DNA of 64,000 nt. It comes from Kondoa malvinella. Taxonomy: Eukaryota > Basidiomycota > Agaricostilbomycetes > Agaricostilbales > Kondoaceae. Both the position numbers and the translations under genes were made by a program. The stretch lies in the NCBI GenBank assembly GCA_039545315.1, contig BCIM01000016.1, forward strand, positions 1-64,000, in the 5' to 3' direction. Positions 44,813 through 58,986 of this stretch are shown here, in pieces (position 1 is the first letter of the stretch; every line of letters begins with the position of its first letter). The notes below the pieces were generated by a model that had not been told where the DNA came from, did no database searches, and was given only the letters and a program-made list of their open reading frames with translations.

Positions 44813-47155
44813 TCAAGTTGTACCAACAGCACTTTCAGGCGCCAGGTTCTCCAATAGAGCTTCGCTATCAGGATCCAACCAATGTACCTGATTCTGGAGT
44901 TGCTGCCCATTGCCAAAGTTCTGCATGTGTGGGCCAGCTTGGTTTCGTACATTCATCATCTCTTCTAATTTGGCCAGGAGTTGCGAGATGGGCTGTAGGT
45001 AAGGACAGCGCGGGTTGAGACGACTGAGTACTGGTATAAGCTGCGTAAAGGTCGAGCGGATAGCATCTGCGTGGTGCCAAAATTAGCTCAACTCGTCTCG
45101 AGACTGAGGACAACATACTTAAGTCTAGATGATCTGGTAATGCGAAGGCAACGGAGAACAAGACCTGTGCAGGCGCACAAATGCTACCACGCTTTATTAG
45201 ATCTGTGCAAATAGCTGGGCACTTTTGAGGCTCACCATTGCCTCATAGTATGAAAGACGAAAAGGCGCGAAGGGAATAGGCAGTCTGTCTCCACAAGATG
45301 ATCCAGGCTCTGCTTGGCGACTGCTGCGCTTTTTAGGGTGTACCGGAGTCGGCCAGGATGAGAAGCTATCTCTTGCGAACGCGAGGCGACCATCGGGACG
45401 CCTGGGCACGAGTATATAAAAGTGCGATGCAAGTTGAATCGAAGTAGAAGAGGTGTAGGAGGTAATTGGTCTTTCGGGCAAACGTCTTCGTACACCGCTC
45501 CTGTACAAACAGTTCAGATGTAGACTCGAGCAAACAGACTATTTGCTCACTGAAATTTCTATCAGGAAAGACTTTCTCCCACGCCTGAGTGACATCTTCT
45601 ATTACCGTACCAACCTCATCACATATCTGGTCGTAGTCTCGATGCCCCAGGCTGAAAGACGGATCAAGGCGGCTTTGTGCTTTCGCCATTTCGACAATAA
45701 GGGTAACATGTCTGTTATACCTGATCAGCTTGAACAAGGCCGCTGTTGAGTACGGCATACCTCTTGATACAGCTATCCTGTACAGGGCGACTGTAGCGAT
45801 GAGATAACAAGTACTCTGCCTGTTCTTGTATGCCCTTTAGCGGAGTTCTGTACAGAAGCTGTGAGCTGTGTCTTTGGAGCAGCTCGTTCACGTACAGCGG
45901 CGGACAGCCAGAATAGAGGTTGAATTGAGCATCGTAGTCTAGACAACCGAAAGATCAGCTCGGCTGGTTGACAGCAGTCTTCGGACTTACGGCATAGAAC
46001 CAGGTGCGCCCTCAAACATTCCACGAGATAGGCCTCATTGGCGAACGGTCCAGCATTCTGCTTATCTTGCTCCCGCAGCCGAGCATAAGCCGTATGGCAT
46101 CCGAGAGTGCGCGACAGACTAGCAAGGAGTCAGAGGCGCTCTTCAGCTTGCTCATAATCACTTACGAGATTAAAGGTCCGACTAGTTTGGCACCAAAATA
46201 CGTTGCTAGCATGACTCCAGACCACTATAGAACAAGTCAGACAAACTATCCTTTGCTGTAGCAGGGCTGTAGCTGACAAGATCACCAAGGTTTCTGTTTG
46301 TAAGATTGTCCTCTGATGGCCAAAGCAAGATTCGCGATAGATTTCGCGCTTCAGCAAGCAGTGCATCGCTATCAGCCTGTTCACCCAAGTTGGTCGCGCC
46401 GATAGCACAGACAACCGCTGTGAACAGAGGGCTGTAGCTGCGGTAGTCCGCTAAATCACCAAATTGTGAGTGAATGTATGCCAGCCAGTTCATCAGTTTC
46501 GGATCGTTCGACAAACTGCTATATCGGTCAGCGATCTATAGCCTTAGATCTGGTTGACCGACGAGATGTAGCTATATCAAAAACCGTATCAGCTACTCTG
46601 TTGGAAGCGATCCATAGACAGCCCACGATTGTGAATAGCGCTCAGCAGCCTCATAAGTGATGACGCCCTTTGTAATGCAATCCCTTTGCGTGTCGGTTTC
46701 CGCACCATACGAAGCGTCCTGCGATTGGACTAGCGAGTTGTCTGTTCGGCCATTGGGAACCTCTGGTCGTGCCCTAGGAACCCACGAATTCTGTTGTTGG
46801 TGTTGGATACTTGGCTGAGGACTGGTAAAGGCATACGGGCTGCTCCCACTACCGTCGTTTGAACTTGGTACGCTTGCCTGCGGGTATGACATGAACGATC
46901 GCTGTTGCTGCTGCGAAATCGAAGCATTGGGAAGATATTCCTGTGCGGCTGGCATGAGCACACTATACGCCATAACACTCATGACAGGGTGAACTGACAG
47001 GTTGTTGTTGATGCGTTTGACCGTTGCCGTTGTGAGGTTGTTGCCATTGCTCTGACGTGTTGTCTGCGATAAAATATGGGTTGGCAAATGGACCTGACTG
47101 CTGCATCAGGCTGTTGGAGCTCACCTCGAGCCTCTTGTTTTGCCAATTCAGCCAT
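44813..47155 (-). CDS. Gln-rich fungal transcription-factor-like protein, no zinc cluster seen
   Basis: Exons read 'SGPFANPYFIADNTSEQWQQ', 'SISQQQQRSFMSYPQASVP', then 'DCITKGVITYEAAERY', 'YRSYSPLFTAVVCAIGATNL', 'LGCHTAYARLREQD', 'ECLRAHLVL' and near the end 'WLDPDSEALLENLAPES'. The middle segments match the regulatory (middle homology) region of fungal Zn2Cys6 factors in order and spacing. No CysX2CysX6Cys cluster was found in or just upstream of the first exon. The putative first exon (ATG 47155, donor at 47124) is out of phase with the next exon by one base, while another frame through it is open upstream, so further 5' exons are likely. The stop is at 44813. Confidence 0.6.
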
Positions 47156-47239
47156 GCTGTTCGCCTGCCTCGGGCCCTCGAAAAAAGTGTCTCTCGGGAA
47201 GACTCTGATTTAACGCTTATAGCCGATGTGGACGACAGC

Positions 47240-48300
47240 AGATAGGGGGTTGGAGAAGGACCATATCACTGTACAACAGCAAGAGAGCTTCAAGAATTGG
47301 CGAGATTTAAGCTTCTTTAAGAAAGTCGGTCATCCGCGCGGTCAACTCAAGACTACATTGGCTTACCATACCAGCCGGGAAGGGTCGTGGCTCCGGCTCT
47401 ACTTGCAAGCGAACGTGTTCTTCTGTTCAGGCGGTCGAGGAAGGATGCACCTTGGCTGGACGTCGCTAGTGCTCGCAGCCAAAGTAGTCCTAGCTGTGTT
47501 GTATCGGACGCTATCAGCTTGATCAGAGACTATTACTCTCTTCCCGATGCGGCAGAACAATTTCCTCCTCGTGTATTGAAAGCTGCAAGCTGTTGTGTCA
47601 ATTACCTCAAGCTTGGTTTGGAGCATGTCTAGGAGCATGTCTATGCACGGTTCTGTCAGCTATTGTGCTTACTACATATGCAAGACGAGTCTTTGCTACT
47701 ACGAGGCTTGGCTACTACCAGACTGTTGTTACTGTCTCGCGTTATATATTTGGCTCCACTCTCTTGCAGATACTCGATGAACTGCCCACAGAGGAGCGCT
47801 CTTGCTCTTGGTCGTCCGATATTATGTTTTCACTTATCTGTCCTATTTTTTATCACGACTCGGTAATGGCGACGTTCTGGATGGCGTGCACAAAAGCAGG
47901 CAAGACTCGATAGTTTCAGTTCTACCCTTGCATCGTCGCGCTTATATGGCATTGATCGATTCAACTGGTTTCACGCCAAACGGTGTCTTTGTGAAGGAGC
48001 TTCTGTCGGACTCAGTTGGACCGAATCAGACTAGTTTCGTCAACAGTCTCAGGACTCTTCGGATCGCAAGTCGCGGCTTTAAGTCTTCCTTGTTGGCTCC
48101 TGTTTCCTGTTGAAGCTGTTCAGCCGAATCGAATCGATCCCACTTGGCACCCTGAGAGGCAAGCTTCGATGTCGGTTAACAAATGTGCAATTTCGAAGAC
48201 ACGATATCACGTTGTAATATGCTGGATTGCTTCCAGATATAATGCATTGTGTCACATGAAGGATATATTACGACAGCCGATGAGGTATATCATGCTCAGC
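47240..48300. other. Ambiguous region, possible small plus-strand coding segments
   Basis: The plus strand has open stretches with coding-like composition ('RKDAPWLDVASARSQ', 'DYYSLPDAAEQFPPRVLKAA', about 47387-47632; 'LGYYQTVVTVSRYIFGSTLL', about 47710-47770). These could be exons of a small membrane protein, but no consistent start, splice path or family was found. The minus strand offers only weak frames. The region is left unannotated. Confidence 0.3.
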
Positions 48301-48354
48301 ACTTCATCTCATGGCTCATCCAATTCGGAAACTATAGTCGCGCAAGTATTATCA

Positions 48355-48876
48355 TTACTGCGTGCAAAGAGTCTTGAGGAGCAACATACGATTGAAAAGC
48401 CTGATACTGAGATAGCGATCCTCCACATTTCCAAAATCCACGCCCAGCTTGCCCTCAAACACCTCGATGAACTTGCTCCAACACGCTTGCACCTGCGGAA
48501 CACCCAAAACCCATCCAGCCTTGTATAGAGCAATCAGATATTTGTTCTTGCATCGTCGATTCGTGTGCGCGGACGTTCGGAAGCTTCCGAATGTCGTTCT
48601 ATGTGTCAGAAGGGCAAACGCTTGCGACGACATCCTTACCTTTGCAAGGGCGAACAGACCTACCATCTCTTGGGGCCATTCTTTTGACACAGGCAACATA
48701 AAAGACTGCGTCCTGAGCTTGCCTGAAGAGGGATAATGACGATGATGTAGAAGCTCTTGCATCTGGTGGAGAGCATCAAAGAGACTTCTTGGCGGCTTTG
48801 GTGTGTAAGCTGAAGGTGGGAACTGCTCGAGATACTTCTCTAGCTACTGAGCGAAAGGAACATCATTGGTAGACAT
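48355..48876 (-). pseudogene. Possible degenerate gene with in-frame TAG
   Basis: From ATG 48876 the frame reads 'MSTNDVPFAQ', then TAG at 48846-48844, then about 160 open codons with coding-like composition ('LEKYLEQFPPSAYTPKPP', 'SLFDALHQMQELLHHRHYP', 'GVPQVQACWSKFIEVFEGK'). Either the gene is broken, the start lies elsewhere (for example at the internal ATG at 48762), or the stop is avoided by an unseen splice. No family was recognised. It sits immediately downstream of another orphan coiled-coil frame. Confidence 0.35.
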
Positions 48877-48918
48877 GGCGACCAGTTCTTGAGCGTGGTG
48901 CAATGTCGTAATGGCCGA

Positions 48919-49482
48919 TTAGAGCACGATCAGACTGGAACGGGGCAAGAGAATATTCACTGCCTGCTTGAGAGAAGCAATGTCCTGCTTAAGAGAAGCA
49001 ACGTCTTGCTTGAGCGAAGCAGTGTCCACGCTTTGTTGGGTGACCCGGGCGCTCAACGACTCAAGCTGGACTTGAATACTCTGGTGCGATGAAATAATGC
49101 CAGTTTGGTCTGAATAGGCGGCTTGAAACTTGTTGGTTATCGTATCGTAATGAAATCTAACTTGACAAGCGTGAGAAGACGAACTGTGATGAAACTGTGT
49201 CAAGTATGTATGCACCTTGCCGCTGCCCTGTCGTTTTGCTCCATAGCGAGTTTCATTCCTGAGTACGGATCGATATTCTGTCGACGAAGCGCTGCGCCTG
49301 CCCAATAAGGTTTTCGAAGGTAGAGCGAGGTATATCCTGGTCTCGACGCTGTCCTCTTCACTATAGGCGAGAAGCTGCGCGTTGCTTGTCCGCACAACAT
49401 GCCGGAAAGCGCCCACGACGTCGTGCGATGAAAAGAGGTCTTGTCGTGTGTCCACGAATGCAACCCTCGCCATAGCTGCCAA
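48919..49482 (-). CDS. Orphan protein with C-terminal coiled coil of 7-residue repeats
   Basis: A single open frame of 187 aa. The N-terminal part ('MAAMARVAFVDTRQDLFSSH') is not recognisable. The C-terminus holds tandem heptads 'SLKQDVA', 'SLKQDIA', 'SLKQAVN', encoded by near-identical 21-bp repeats at about 48960-49023, a typical coiled coil. Its start is only 10 bp from the divergent SVP26 start, which is tight for two real promoters; an internal start at 49473 or a spurious frame are alternatives. Confidence 0.45.
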   Translation of the reverse strand: MAAMARVAFVDTRQDLFSSHDVVGAFRHVVRTSNAQLLAYSEEDSVETRIYLALPSKTLLGRRSASSTEYRSVLRNETRYGAKRQGSGKVHTYLTQFHHSSSSHACQVRFHYDTITNKFQAAYSDQTGIISSHQSIQVQLESLSARVTQQSVDTASLKQDVASLKQDIASLKQAVNILLPRSSLIVL

Positions 49483-49492
49483 GTTGTGGAAG

Positions 49493-50866
49493 ATGCTGTT
49501 GCTTCACGTTTGCTCGTTTGTAGCTGCAGCAGTGGCCTTTGCGTTCTGCACGCTATCGCTCGGTAATTGTCCTGTCATCATTTTGAAAGGCCGAAAGTTC
49601 TCTGACGCTTATGTGACAAGCGAGCGGTCTGCTGTACATTGCAGAAGTCATTGAAGAGCACACCAGACTGGCCAAAGTCATTGGCAAGAGACTCATTTAT
49701 GGAATTATCGCCTTTCATGTTCTGCTCCTACTGACAGATCGGTTGCCCTTGCATTTGATTGCGCTGGGCATCGTCTGTCACGCGACCTACTTGACGAACC
49801 TATCCTCTTCAACATGGCCTTACATTTCGCTGACGTCGTGGAACTTTCTGGCCTCTTGTCTTCTCGTCATACTTGACCATTTCGTAAGCCTGCAGTGGCT
49901 ACTATGCCTATCTAGCTCACACATGTGCTTGCGGCTATTTAGGCCTGGTTCTTTTACTTTGCAGAACGAGCGAAACAGCTAGAAGACAGTATGGCAAATC
50001 GCTTCAGCAGAGGACGGACACCATATAGGCCAGCTTGGGATGCATCAGAGGCAACACGAGGGAGAGCTGATGAACCACTTACCTTTATGGACGTCGCCAC
50101 GTTCTTTGGAGTCTGCGTTTGGCTTGTGCCGTTCTTTCTCTTCTTGAGCTTGAGCGCGAATGACAATGTCTTGCCTTCTCAAGGTAAGCATACGGCACTC
50201 TAGTCTGGTCTGTTTATTGAAGTCTCGACAGCCCCTGGAGCTCTGCCTCCAATTGTAACGACAGACGGCAGCTCAGTAGCGCCAGCTAGCTCACCTCGAG
50301 GCTCTATCCTCAAGACACTTCTCATCAACCCTCTTCTTTCCCTTGTTCCTACCCTTTCTCGCGGAGTTCAAGGTCGCTCTTCCAGATCACAACGAGAAGG
50401 ACTCATAGCTTCACCTCGCCTGAATCCACCCACTCCAATTGAAGAAAAACCTCAATTCGCCTATTCTTCTTATCCAGCTCGAGGAATGACATCAAGTCCT
50501 GGTCCACATCTTAGTCCAGTCATGAACAACACCGGCCCTTTCCCTTATCAAAGTCCAACTCGAGAAACTCGACCTCCGCCGCTGAGGCGATCAACAACAA
50601 CTGCTTCCGGCTACGATTCGCCGCCAAAATCAGCTGGACCACGAATGGAGTTCTCTGCTGCGAGTACATCAAGCGGATCAATGCTAGGTTATGGCAATGC
50701 AAACAAGGAGCAACCACTACTAAGGAGGGTAGCGAGCGGGACAGTCGTGGGTCAGCCAAACGGGGGCTTGGGCATTTCGCAAGAGGACAGTAGTGTAAAT
50801 TACGGGCTAGAGAAATCACCGAGCGGGAGTCCGCTGAGAGGTGCTGCGAAAAAGCGAACGGATTAA
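49493..50866 (+). CDS. SVP26: Svp26/TEX261-family Golgi membrane protein
   Basis: Multi-spanning early-Golgi/ER protein; in yeast Svp26 (Erv26) is a COPII cargo adaptor for glycosyltransferases and alkaline phosphatase. Exons 49493-49562, 49621-49883, 49943-50183 and 50232-50866 give 402 aa. Hydrophobic segments: 'LLHVCSFVAAAVAFAFCTLS', 'LIYGIIAFHVLLLL', 'LIALGIVCHATYLTNL', 'FLASCLLVILDHF' and 'FFGVCVWLVPFFLFL'. The signature blocks 'ASGLLYIAEVIEEHT' and 'RLIYGIIAFHVLL' match TEX261/Svp26. The cytosolic tail after residue about 195 is about 200 residues of Ser/Pro/Arg low complexity, longer than in the family. The first acceptor (GACAAG) is weak. Convergent with RIX7 (58 bp). Confidence 0.9.
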
Positions 50867-50924
50867 AAGGGTTTTCAGGTCTATGCATTTATGCCGAGGT
50901 ATTGTGAAAGTGAATGGTAAATTA

Positions 50925-53395
<2,471 letters not shown>

Positions 53396-53702
53396 GCTCG
53401 AATATTTCGCTGTAATTTGTTGATTGAGGTAATTGGAGACCTGTGGACAAGTCGTCAGAGGTGCTCTAGAGCTTCGCAGGCCTGTCTGCTTGCCTGGCTA
53501 GAGGCGTCCATTTGGCTGTGAGCGGTAAACATCGAATTCAAGCTAGAAAATGCTTTTAGGCACTACACGGCCATCAAACGATACTAGGACTCAAGCTATG
53601 GTCGAGCAGTGTCTTGAATAGCCTATGTATACGATATATTGAATCCGCAAGCCTCAAGTCAGAATCTGTTCAAGCTGCTAGGACCCTAACATTGACGCAA
53701 CA

Positions 53703-55866
53703 TGTCAACGTTCATTGGAGTGGATGTAGGGACGACATCAGCTCGTGCTATTCTAGTTCAAGAAGACGGCGAGATTCTTGCTTCAAGCGTGCAGACTATA
53801 GAAACACGAAGAGATAATGCAAACTCGAGCATTTACGAGCAGTCTTCCACTCAAAGTCAGCTGTGTGCACTGGATCGTAAGCTCGTCTGATCTCGCTCTG
53901 TCAGTCTGGAATGCCATCGCTGTCTGTACAAAGTCTGTCCTAGACCAATCTGGCACTCTGAAAGAGCAAGTCAAGGGCATAGGCTTCGATACTACCTGTT
54001 CACTTGTCGTATGCGATATGTCTGGCGCGCCAATCGCAGTCTCTCCGTCTGCAAAATCACCAGAACATGATATTATCCTTTGGTGTGATCATCGCGCTAC
54101 AGAAGAAGCTGCTTCCATAAATGCTACGGGATCGCATACGCTCAAGTATATGGGTGGATCTGTCAGTCTGTCCAATCGCCTTCGACCTGGTCTGATTTGT
54201 GCCAATAGGTGATACCTGAAATGGCCCTGCCTCGAGTAAGCACGGCTGTTCCCTGATCTAGCTGTACTGATATTATATCAGATACTCTGGCTGAAAAAGC
54301 AGCTTGCATCCGATATATTCAATACTTGCCAATTTTTCGACCTACCAGACTATTTGACCTACCGCTGTACTGGAAATACTGTTCGAGGGAATTGCTCGCT
54401 CATCAACATGTGCGGCTATGTAGCTGGAGAAGGTTGGGACGAGCAATTACTCAGGAATATAGGCTTGTCTGATTTGGTGAGCGGCACACCTGCGTAGGCA
54501 ATTTCCTGGAGCTGACATTGTATCAGGTAGACCGGGATTTCGCGCAGATAGGCGGCTCGGCCAATACCCCGGTCCTCACTGCTGGTCAACCAGTAGGCAA
54601 TGGCTTAAGGCAAGAAGCAGCTCAGCAGCTCGGTCTCTTACCCGGAACAGCAGTAGGAAGCGCTCTAATCGATTCTTCAGCTGGATGGATGGGTATTGCT
54701 GCTTCTACAGTTCAAGGTCAGGAGGACGCTACGTTACAAGATTCGGGTGATAGGTTGGCGGCGATTGCTGGGACCAGTACTTGCTTTGTGGTGCAGAGTG
54801 AGACTCCGTGTGAAGTACAAGGGTGTTGGGGACCTTATCGAAGTTCTGTCTTTCGTGATTACTTCATGTCTGAAGGTGGTCAATCTGCTTCTGGTTCGTG
54901 AAACTTCGATGGTCTCGAGATTTAGCTGAGCAGCATGTAGGCCAGCTTTTGGATTATGTGCTCGAAACGCATCCCGAATACAGCAGATTAAAAGACAGCT
55001 CTGAAGAAGAGGGCGTGCATCACTTCGACTACCTTTATCGATATCTCAAGAGGTTGCAAGAGGAGGAAAAGGCCCCGTCCCTTACTTACCTAACCCGAAA
55101 TCTCTCTTTATACCCAGATCTACATGGTAAGCTGATTGCCGAAAGACCTTAGTAATGAGCTGACTTACTCGTAGGTAATCGAAGTCCACTTGCGGATCCG
55201 CATCTTCGAGGTGTATGGGTCGGCTTAACGCTCGATAAGACTTTCAAAGATCTCGCGCTCAAGTATTTGGCGACTTGCGAAGCTCTAGCGTATGCTCTTC
55301 CTTATGATATAAGACCTTGCTGATGCTGGTTTGTAGCTTGCAAACGCGACATATTGTTGAAACGCTCAACACAAGCGGGCATCATATCAACTCCATCTTC
55401 ATGAGCGGTAGATTTGCATTGATATTGTCTATTACATGTCTGATCAAATTTGATAGGCGGTCTGTCGAGGAACAAACTGCTGATGCAATTGACTGCCGAC
55501 GTCCTCGATATGCCTGTACAATTACCGGCGGCGCCCACGAGCTCAGTAGCATTGGGAGCAGCCATGCTTGGAGCTTCTGCTTACTCACAAGTGGGTGCTG
55601 ATCTTTCGAGCGTTGCCAAAGTGGAAGGACATGGTTTGGAAATGCGAGACACCTTATGGGCTAACATGGTGGGCTGTTTTCTTGCATATCTCTTAGCGTG
55701 TTGAGCTCTGCACTAGGTAAAAATGTCTCGACCGGGAACTACTGTGCTTCCTGCGGCAAGCGAGGCAGAGCGCAAGCTGCTTGACGCAAAATATCGAAAC
55801 TTTCATCAAGCGCTAGAGATGCAACTGCGGATGCGCAAGGAAATAGGTGCTGCATTGAATACATGA
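53703..55866 (+). CDS. FGGY-family pentulose kinase (ribulokinase-like)
   Basis: ATP-dependent sugar kinase of the FGGY family, closest in feel to YDR109C/FGGY, proposed D-ribulose kinases. N-domain: 'MSTFIGVDVGTTSARAILV', 'GIGFDTTCSLVV', 'ILWCDHRATEEA'. C-domain: 'LPGTAVGSALIDSSAGWMG', 'AIAGTSTCF', 'GNRSPLADPHLRGVWVGLTL' and 'IFMSGGLSRNKLLMQL', the ATP-binding Gly motif. About nine exons; splices near 53852, 54161, 54229, 54474, 54896, 55124, 55289, 55411 and 55669 keep phase. It ends 'MRKEIGAALNT' at 55866. The GDA1 start follows 53 bp downstream on the same strand. Confidence 0.92.
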
Positions 55867-55918
55867 ACAGCGATGAGCTACTAGATTAAGTTTCGACTGA
55901 ACCGCGACTGTGGTTTGC

Positions 55919-57930
55919 ATGCTACCTAGTCACGCGCACAGCACTAGTGTAGATAAGGCTGCACCGCCAAGACGAAGATCTCTAACACTGGCGAACAACG
56001 AAAAGGCCAACGCCTACCCACCTGCGGGCTCGCTTGCATCTCATCCAGAATCTGAAGCTTTTTTGCGTGAAAGTGTTGACAACATGGGAGCGAGTGGTGA
56101 ATACTCAAGAGGCCGTTATGGTGCGCCAACGCTGCAGCCTCATAAACCTGTCGCGCCGTGGTACAAGCAGAAACGCGTGATAGGCGCTGCTGCTGCAAGT
56201 TTGCTACTTCTTGCCTATCTCTTCAGCGGATCTATAGCTACACCTGCAGCAACATCAACACCAGCTATACCTGTAGTAGAGCAGCATAAGGCAGGAACGG
56301 GCGTCAAAGGGCAAGATGGAGGTACTGATTTCGAGGGAATTGGGTCAGAGGATATCAAAGACAGGCCAGACATGCCTGTAGCGGATACACAAGGAGAATG
56401 CAGGCCTATCAAGGGCAAGCCGGCGACGCAGTGGGCTTTGATGATTGATGCTGGGTCGACAGGATCTCGCATACACATATAGTAAGCGTGGTCTCGCTAC
56501 TTCTTGACTCGCATTGACCAGAGTCTCAGTGAGTTTGGCTGGTGTGCACCACCGAATTGGACACCGAAAGATGGGGATCCGCTGCCGACACTCAAACAAG
56601 AACTCTTCTTCCAACTACAACCTGGACTCTCCTCCTTCCGCGGTCGCCCACAAGCTGCTGCTGACTCGCTAAAGCCTTTAATGGAAGAAGCTATCAAAGC
56701 TGTACCCAAGTCAGAACAGCATTGCACACCTGTAGCGGTCAAAGCGACTGCCGGTTTGCGATTACTGGGCAAGAAAGACTCTGATGCCATTCTTGCTCGA
56801 GTGCGCTCAGTGCTAGAAGAAGATTGGCCTTTCCCTGTCATCTCGAAAGCGGAAGAAGGTGTAGCCATCATGGAAGGCAAAGATGAAGGCGTTTATGCGT
56901 GGATCACCATCAATTACCTGCTTGGCTTGATCGGACCGAACGCAAAGAAAGGCGAATCAGCAGCAGTCATGGATCTGGGAGGAGCATCAACACAAATCGT
57001 CTTTGAACCATCTTTCGAATCGGCAGATCTCACTTTATCGCCCGGAGACCATGTTTACGACCTCACTCTACCAAGCGGAGATCACACTCTGTATCAACAC
57101 TCTCATCTTGGCTATGGACTGATGCAAGCACGAAGATCAGTACACAATCTCATCGCTTTCACCTATGTATGGCAAGCAGCACCAAAAGGCAAAGTCGTCG
57201 AGTGGGAGGACCTGAATGAGAAGATCGAGATACCTCACCCGTGCATGGTCAAAGGCGGCAAAAAGCGCGTCGAGCTAGATCCACCCGGCAGGAAGACGGT
57301 CAATGTGACTTTCGTAGGCACTGGAGCTGGCTTCGAGGCTTGCCGGCGAGTAGTGGATGTCATCATGGCGAAAGACGCTCTTTGTGAGGTTGAGCCTTGT
57401 GCTTTTGGAGGAGTGTATCAGCCCAAGTTGATGGAGACTTTCGGGTCTGGTCCAATCTATGCGTGCGTTTCCACCTCTCACACCAAGAAAGGACTGATCA
57501 ATTAAACAGTCTATCGTATTTCTACGATCGGATCATTCCACTAGGCATTGATCCATCACAGCCATTCTCCATTTCCGACCTACGAACACTCACAACAGAC
57601 GTGTGCATGGGCCCAGAAGCCTCTTCAGCGCAATTACAATCTGCCGAAGCGCAAGGTTGGACGCGGTTCGAAGAATCAGACGAAGCGATGGCAGAGCTCA
57701 AAGACCGACCAGAATACTGTTTAGATCTCAGCTTTATGTATAGTCTGTTGAGTCTCGGGTATGAGCTAGCGGAAGAGAGAACATTGCGGACGGGTAAAAA
57801 GATTGATGGTGTTGAATTGGGCTGGTGAGTGTTCCGATACAAAGTGATGGAGATAGAGCTGACGTAGACTTTCAGGACACTGGGAGCGGCGATTGCTATG
57901 CTAGGCGGTCACCTGGAGTGTACAGCGTAG
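55919..57930 (+). CDS. GDA1: Golgi guanosine-diphosphatase (GDA1/CD39 family)
   Basis: Type II Golgi membrane enzyme converting GDP to GMP, which lets the GDP-mannose antiporter run for mannosylation. Four exons (55919-56481, 56524-57462, 57510-57824, 57876-57930) give 623 aa. A short basic cytosolic tail precedes one signal-anchor 'VIGAAAASLLLLAYLFSG' near residue 85. Apyrase-conserved regions are present: ACR1 'IDAGSTGSRIHIY', ACR2 'VKATAGLRLL', ACR3 'KAEEGVAIMEGKDEGVYAW', ACR4 'MDLGGASTQIVFEP', and the C-terminal 'GWTLGAAIAML'. The acceptor of the first intron (CCAGAG|T) is chosen for phase. The start was chosen as the first in-frame ATG. Confidence 0.94.
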
Positions 57931-58140
57931 ACTAGATGTACAATTGCATTTGATATCACATCTAGATAAACCTGGCTGTATAGCGCCCATCGATCGGCAC
58001 AAAGCAGCACGAGGGATTACAAGATCTGCCCTTCAACTATCAGCATAAAGCAGCATGAGGAAGGGACAAATCTGACCCCAGGTCGTCGGTAGTGACCTTT
58101 CTTGAAATAGCAGATACAAATTGCTGCAGGGAAGCGATGC

Positions 58141-58753
58141 TCAATTCTCCTTCCATTTATGATCACAATTGATACACCTGAAAGCCTATTGAGCCTGTAG
58201 ACACTACCTGAGGAGGAGGAATGACTCACTTGTAGAAAGTCGTCATAGGCTCGTCAGCAGATCTGATCTGCATCTGGTAGAAGTAGGCCTTCACCGCTCC
58301 GCATCCCTTTGGACAATCGACTGGACAATGGTTTGATCAGTTTGTGTGCATTCAAACCAGTGAAGCGACTCACTCGTTGCTGTGTCTACATTAGACCAAT
58401 CCTGCGTCTCACCCATTACATCGTCCTTTTCCTTTCTAGCGAACCTTTCTTGCTCTACATAGAGCTATCAACACAGAATTTGAGCAAATCTTCATCTGAC
58501 GGTTAGAAGTCGACAAAGCTCACTTTGTTCTCTGTGATGGGCCAGCGATAAGGACAAGCTTTGCAAACAAAGTACTGCAGTCCTTCACCATCTTCAGCTT
58601 GCACTGTGAGCATGTTGGCGCATACTGGGCAGCTGTATACGATTTATAGATGTTACAAAAAATGCATGAGTGAGTCAAAGGGCAGAGAACGGACAAGATC
58701 ATTTCGAGCTAGAGAATACAGCGACACGGGATACGAGTGGGCTACCGAGACAT
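58141..58753 (-). CDS. RPC11: RNA polymerase III subunit RPC11 (C11, TFIIS-like)
   Basis: Small zinc-ribbon subunit needed for transcript cleavage, termination and reinitiation by Pol III. The N-terminal ribbon reads 'CPVCANMLTVQAEDG' with 'FVCKACPYRWPITENK'; a linker contains 'RKEKDDVMGETQDWSNVDTA'. The C-terminal TFS-type ribbon has 'DCPKGCGAVKAYFYQMQ', the catalytic acidic hairpin 'IRSADEPMTTFYKC' and 'CDHKWKEN'. The 5' end is unresolved. ATG 58667 ('MHFF') would need a 24-nt intron, far shorter than its neighbours; ATG 58753 with donor GTAGCC (58745) gives a two-codon first exon in phase. The last exon is 58177-58141. Confidence 0.9.
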
Positions 58754-58986
58754 AAGAGTACTGAACGTAATGGTGTTCTCCAGAAGAGGACCTTGTTGAC
58801 TTTGGACGAGCACGACAATCATTTGGCAAGTCAGCCCAGCAAGATCTCAACCGCCCTTGTACCGTCCTATAGCTCTCCAGCAGAGTAGCGAGAGCCTCGG
58901 AAAACAAGTCAAGCTGGCTTAATTCCCGTGCCATCTCCCCATTTTACGAGTCTCGCGTCTCAGGCGTTCCCTTGCCGCGTCCAGAC

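Noticed and set aside
54270..54310. Possible frameshift in the FGGY kinase
   Set aside because: Explained by a short intron ending ATCAG before 'ILWLKKQLAS'; phase is restored.
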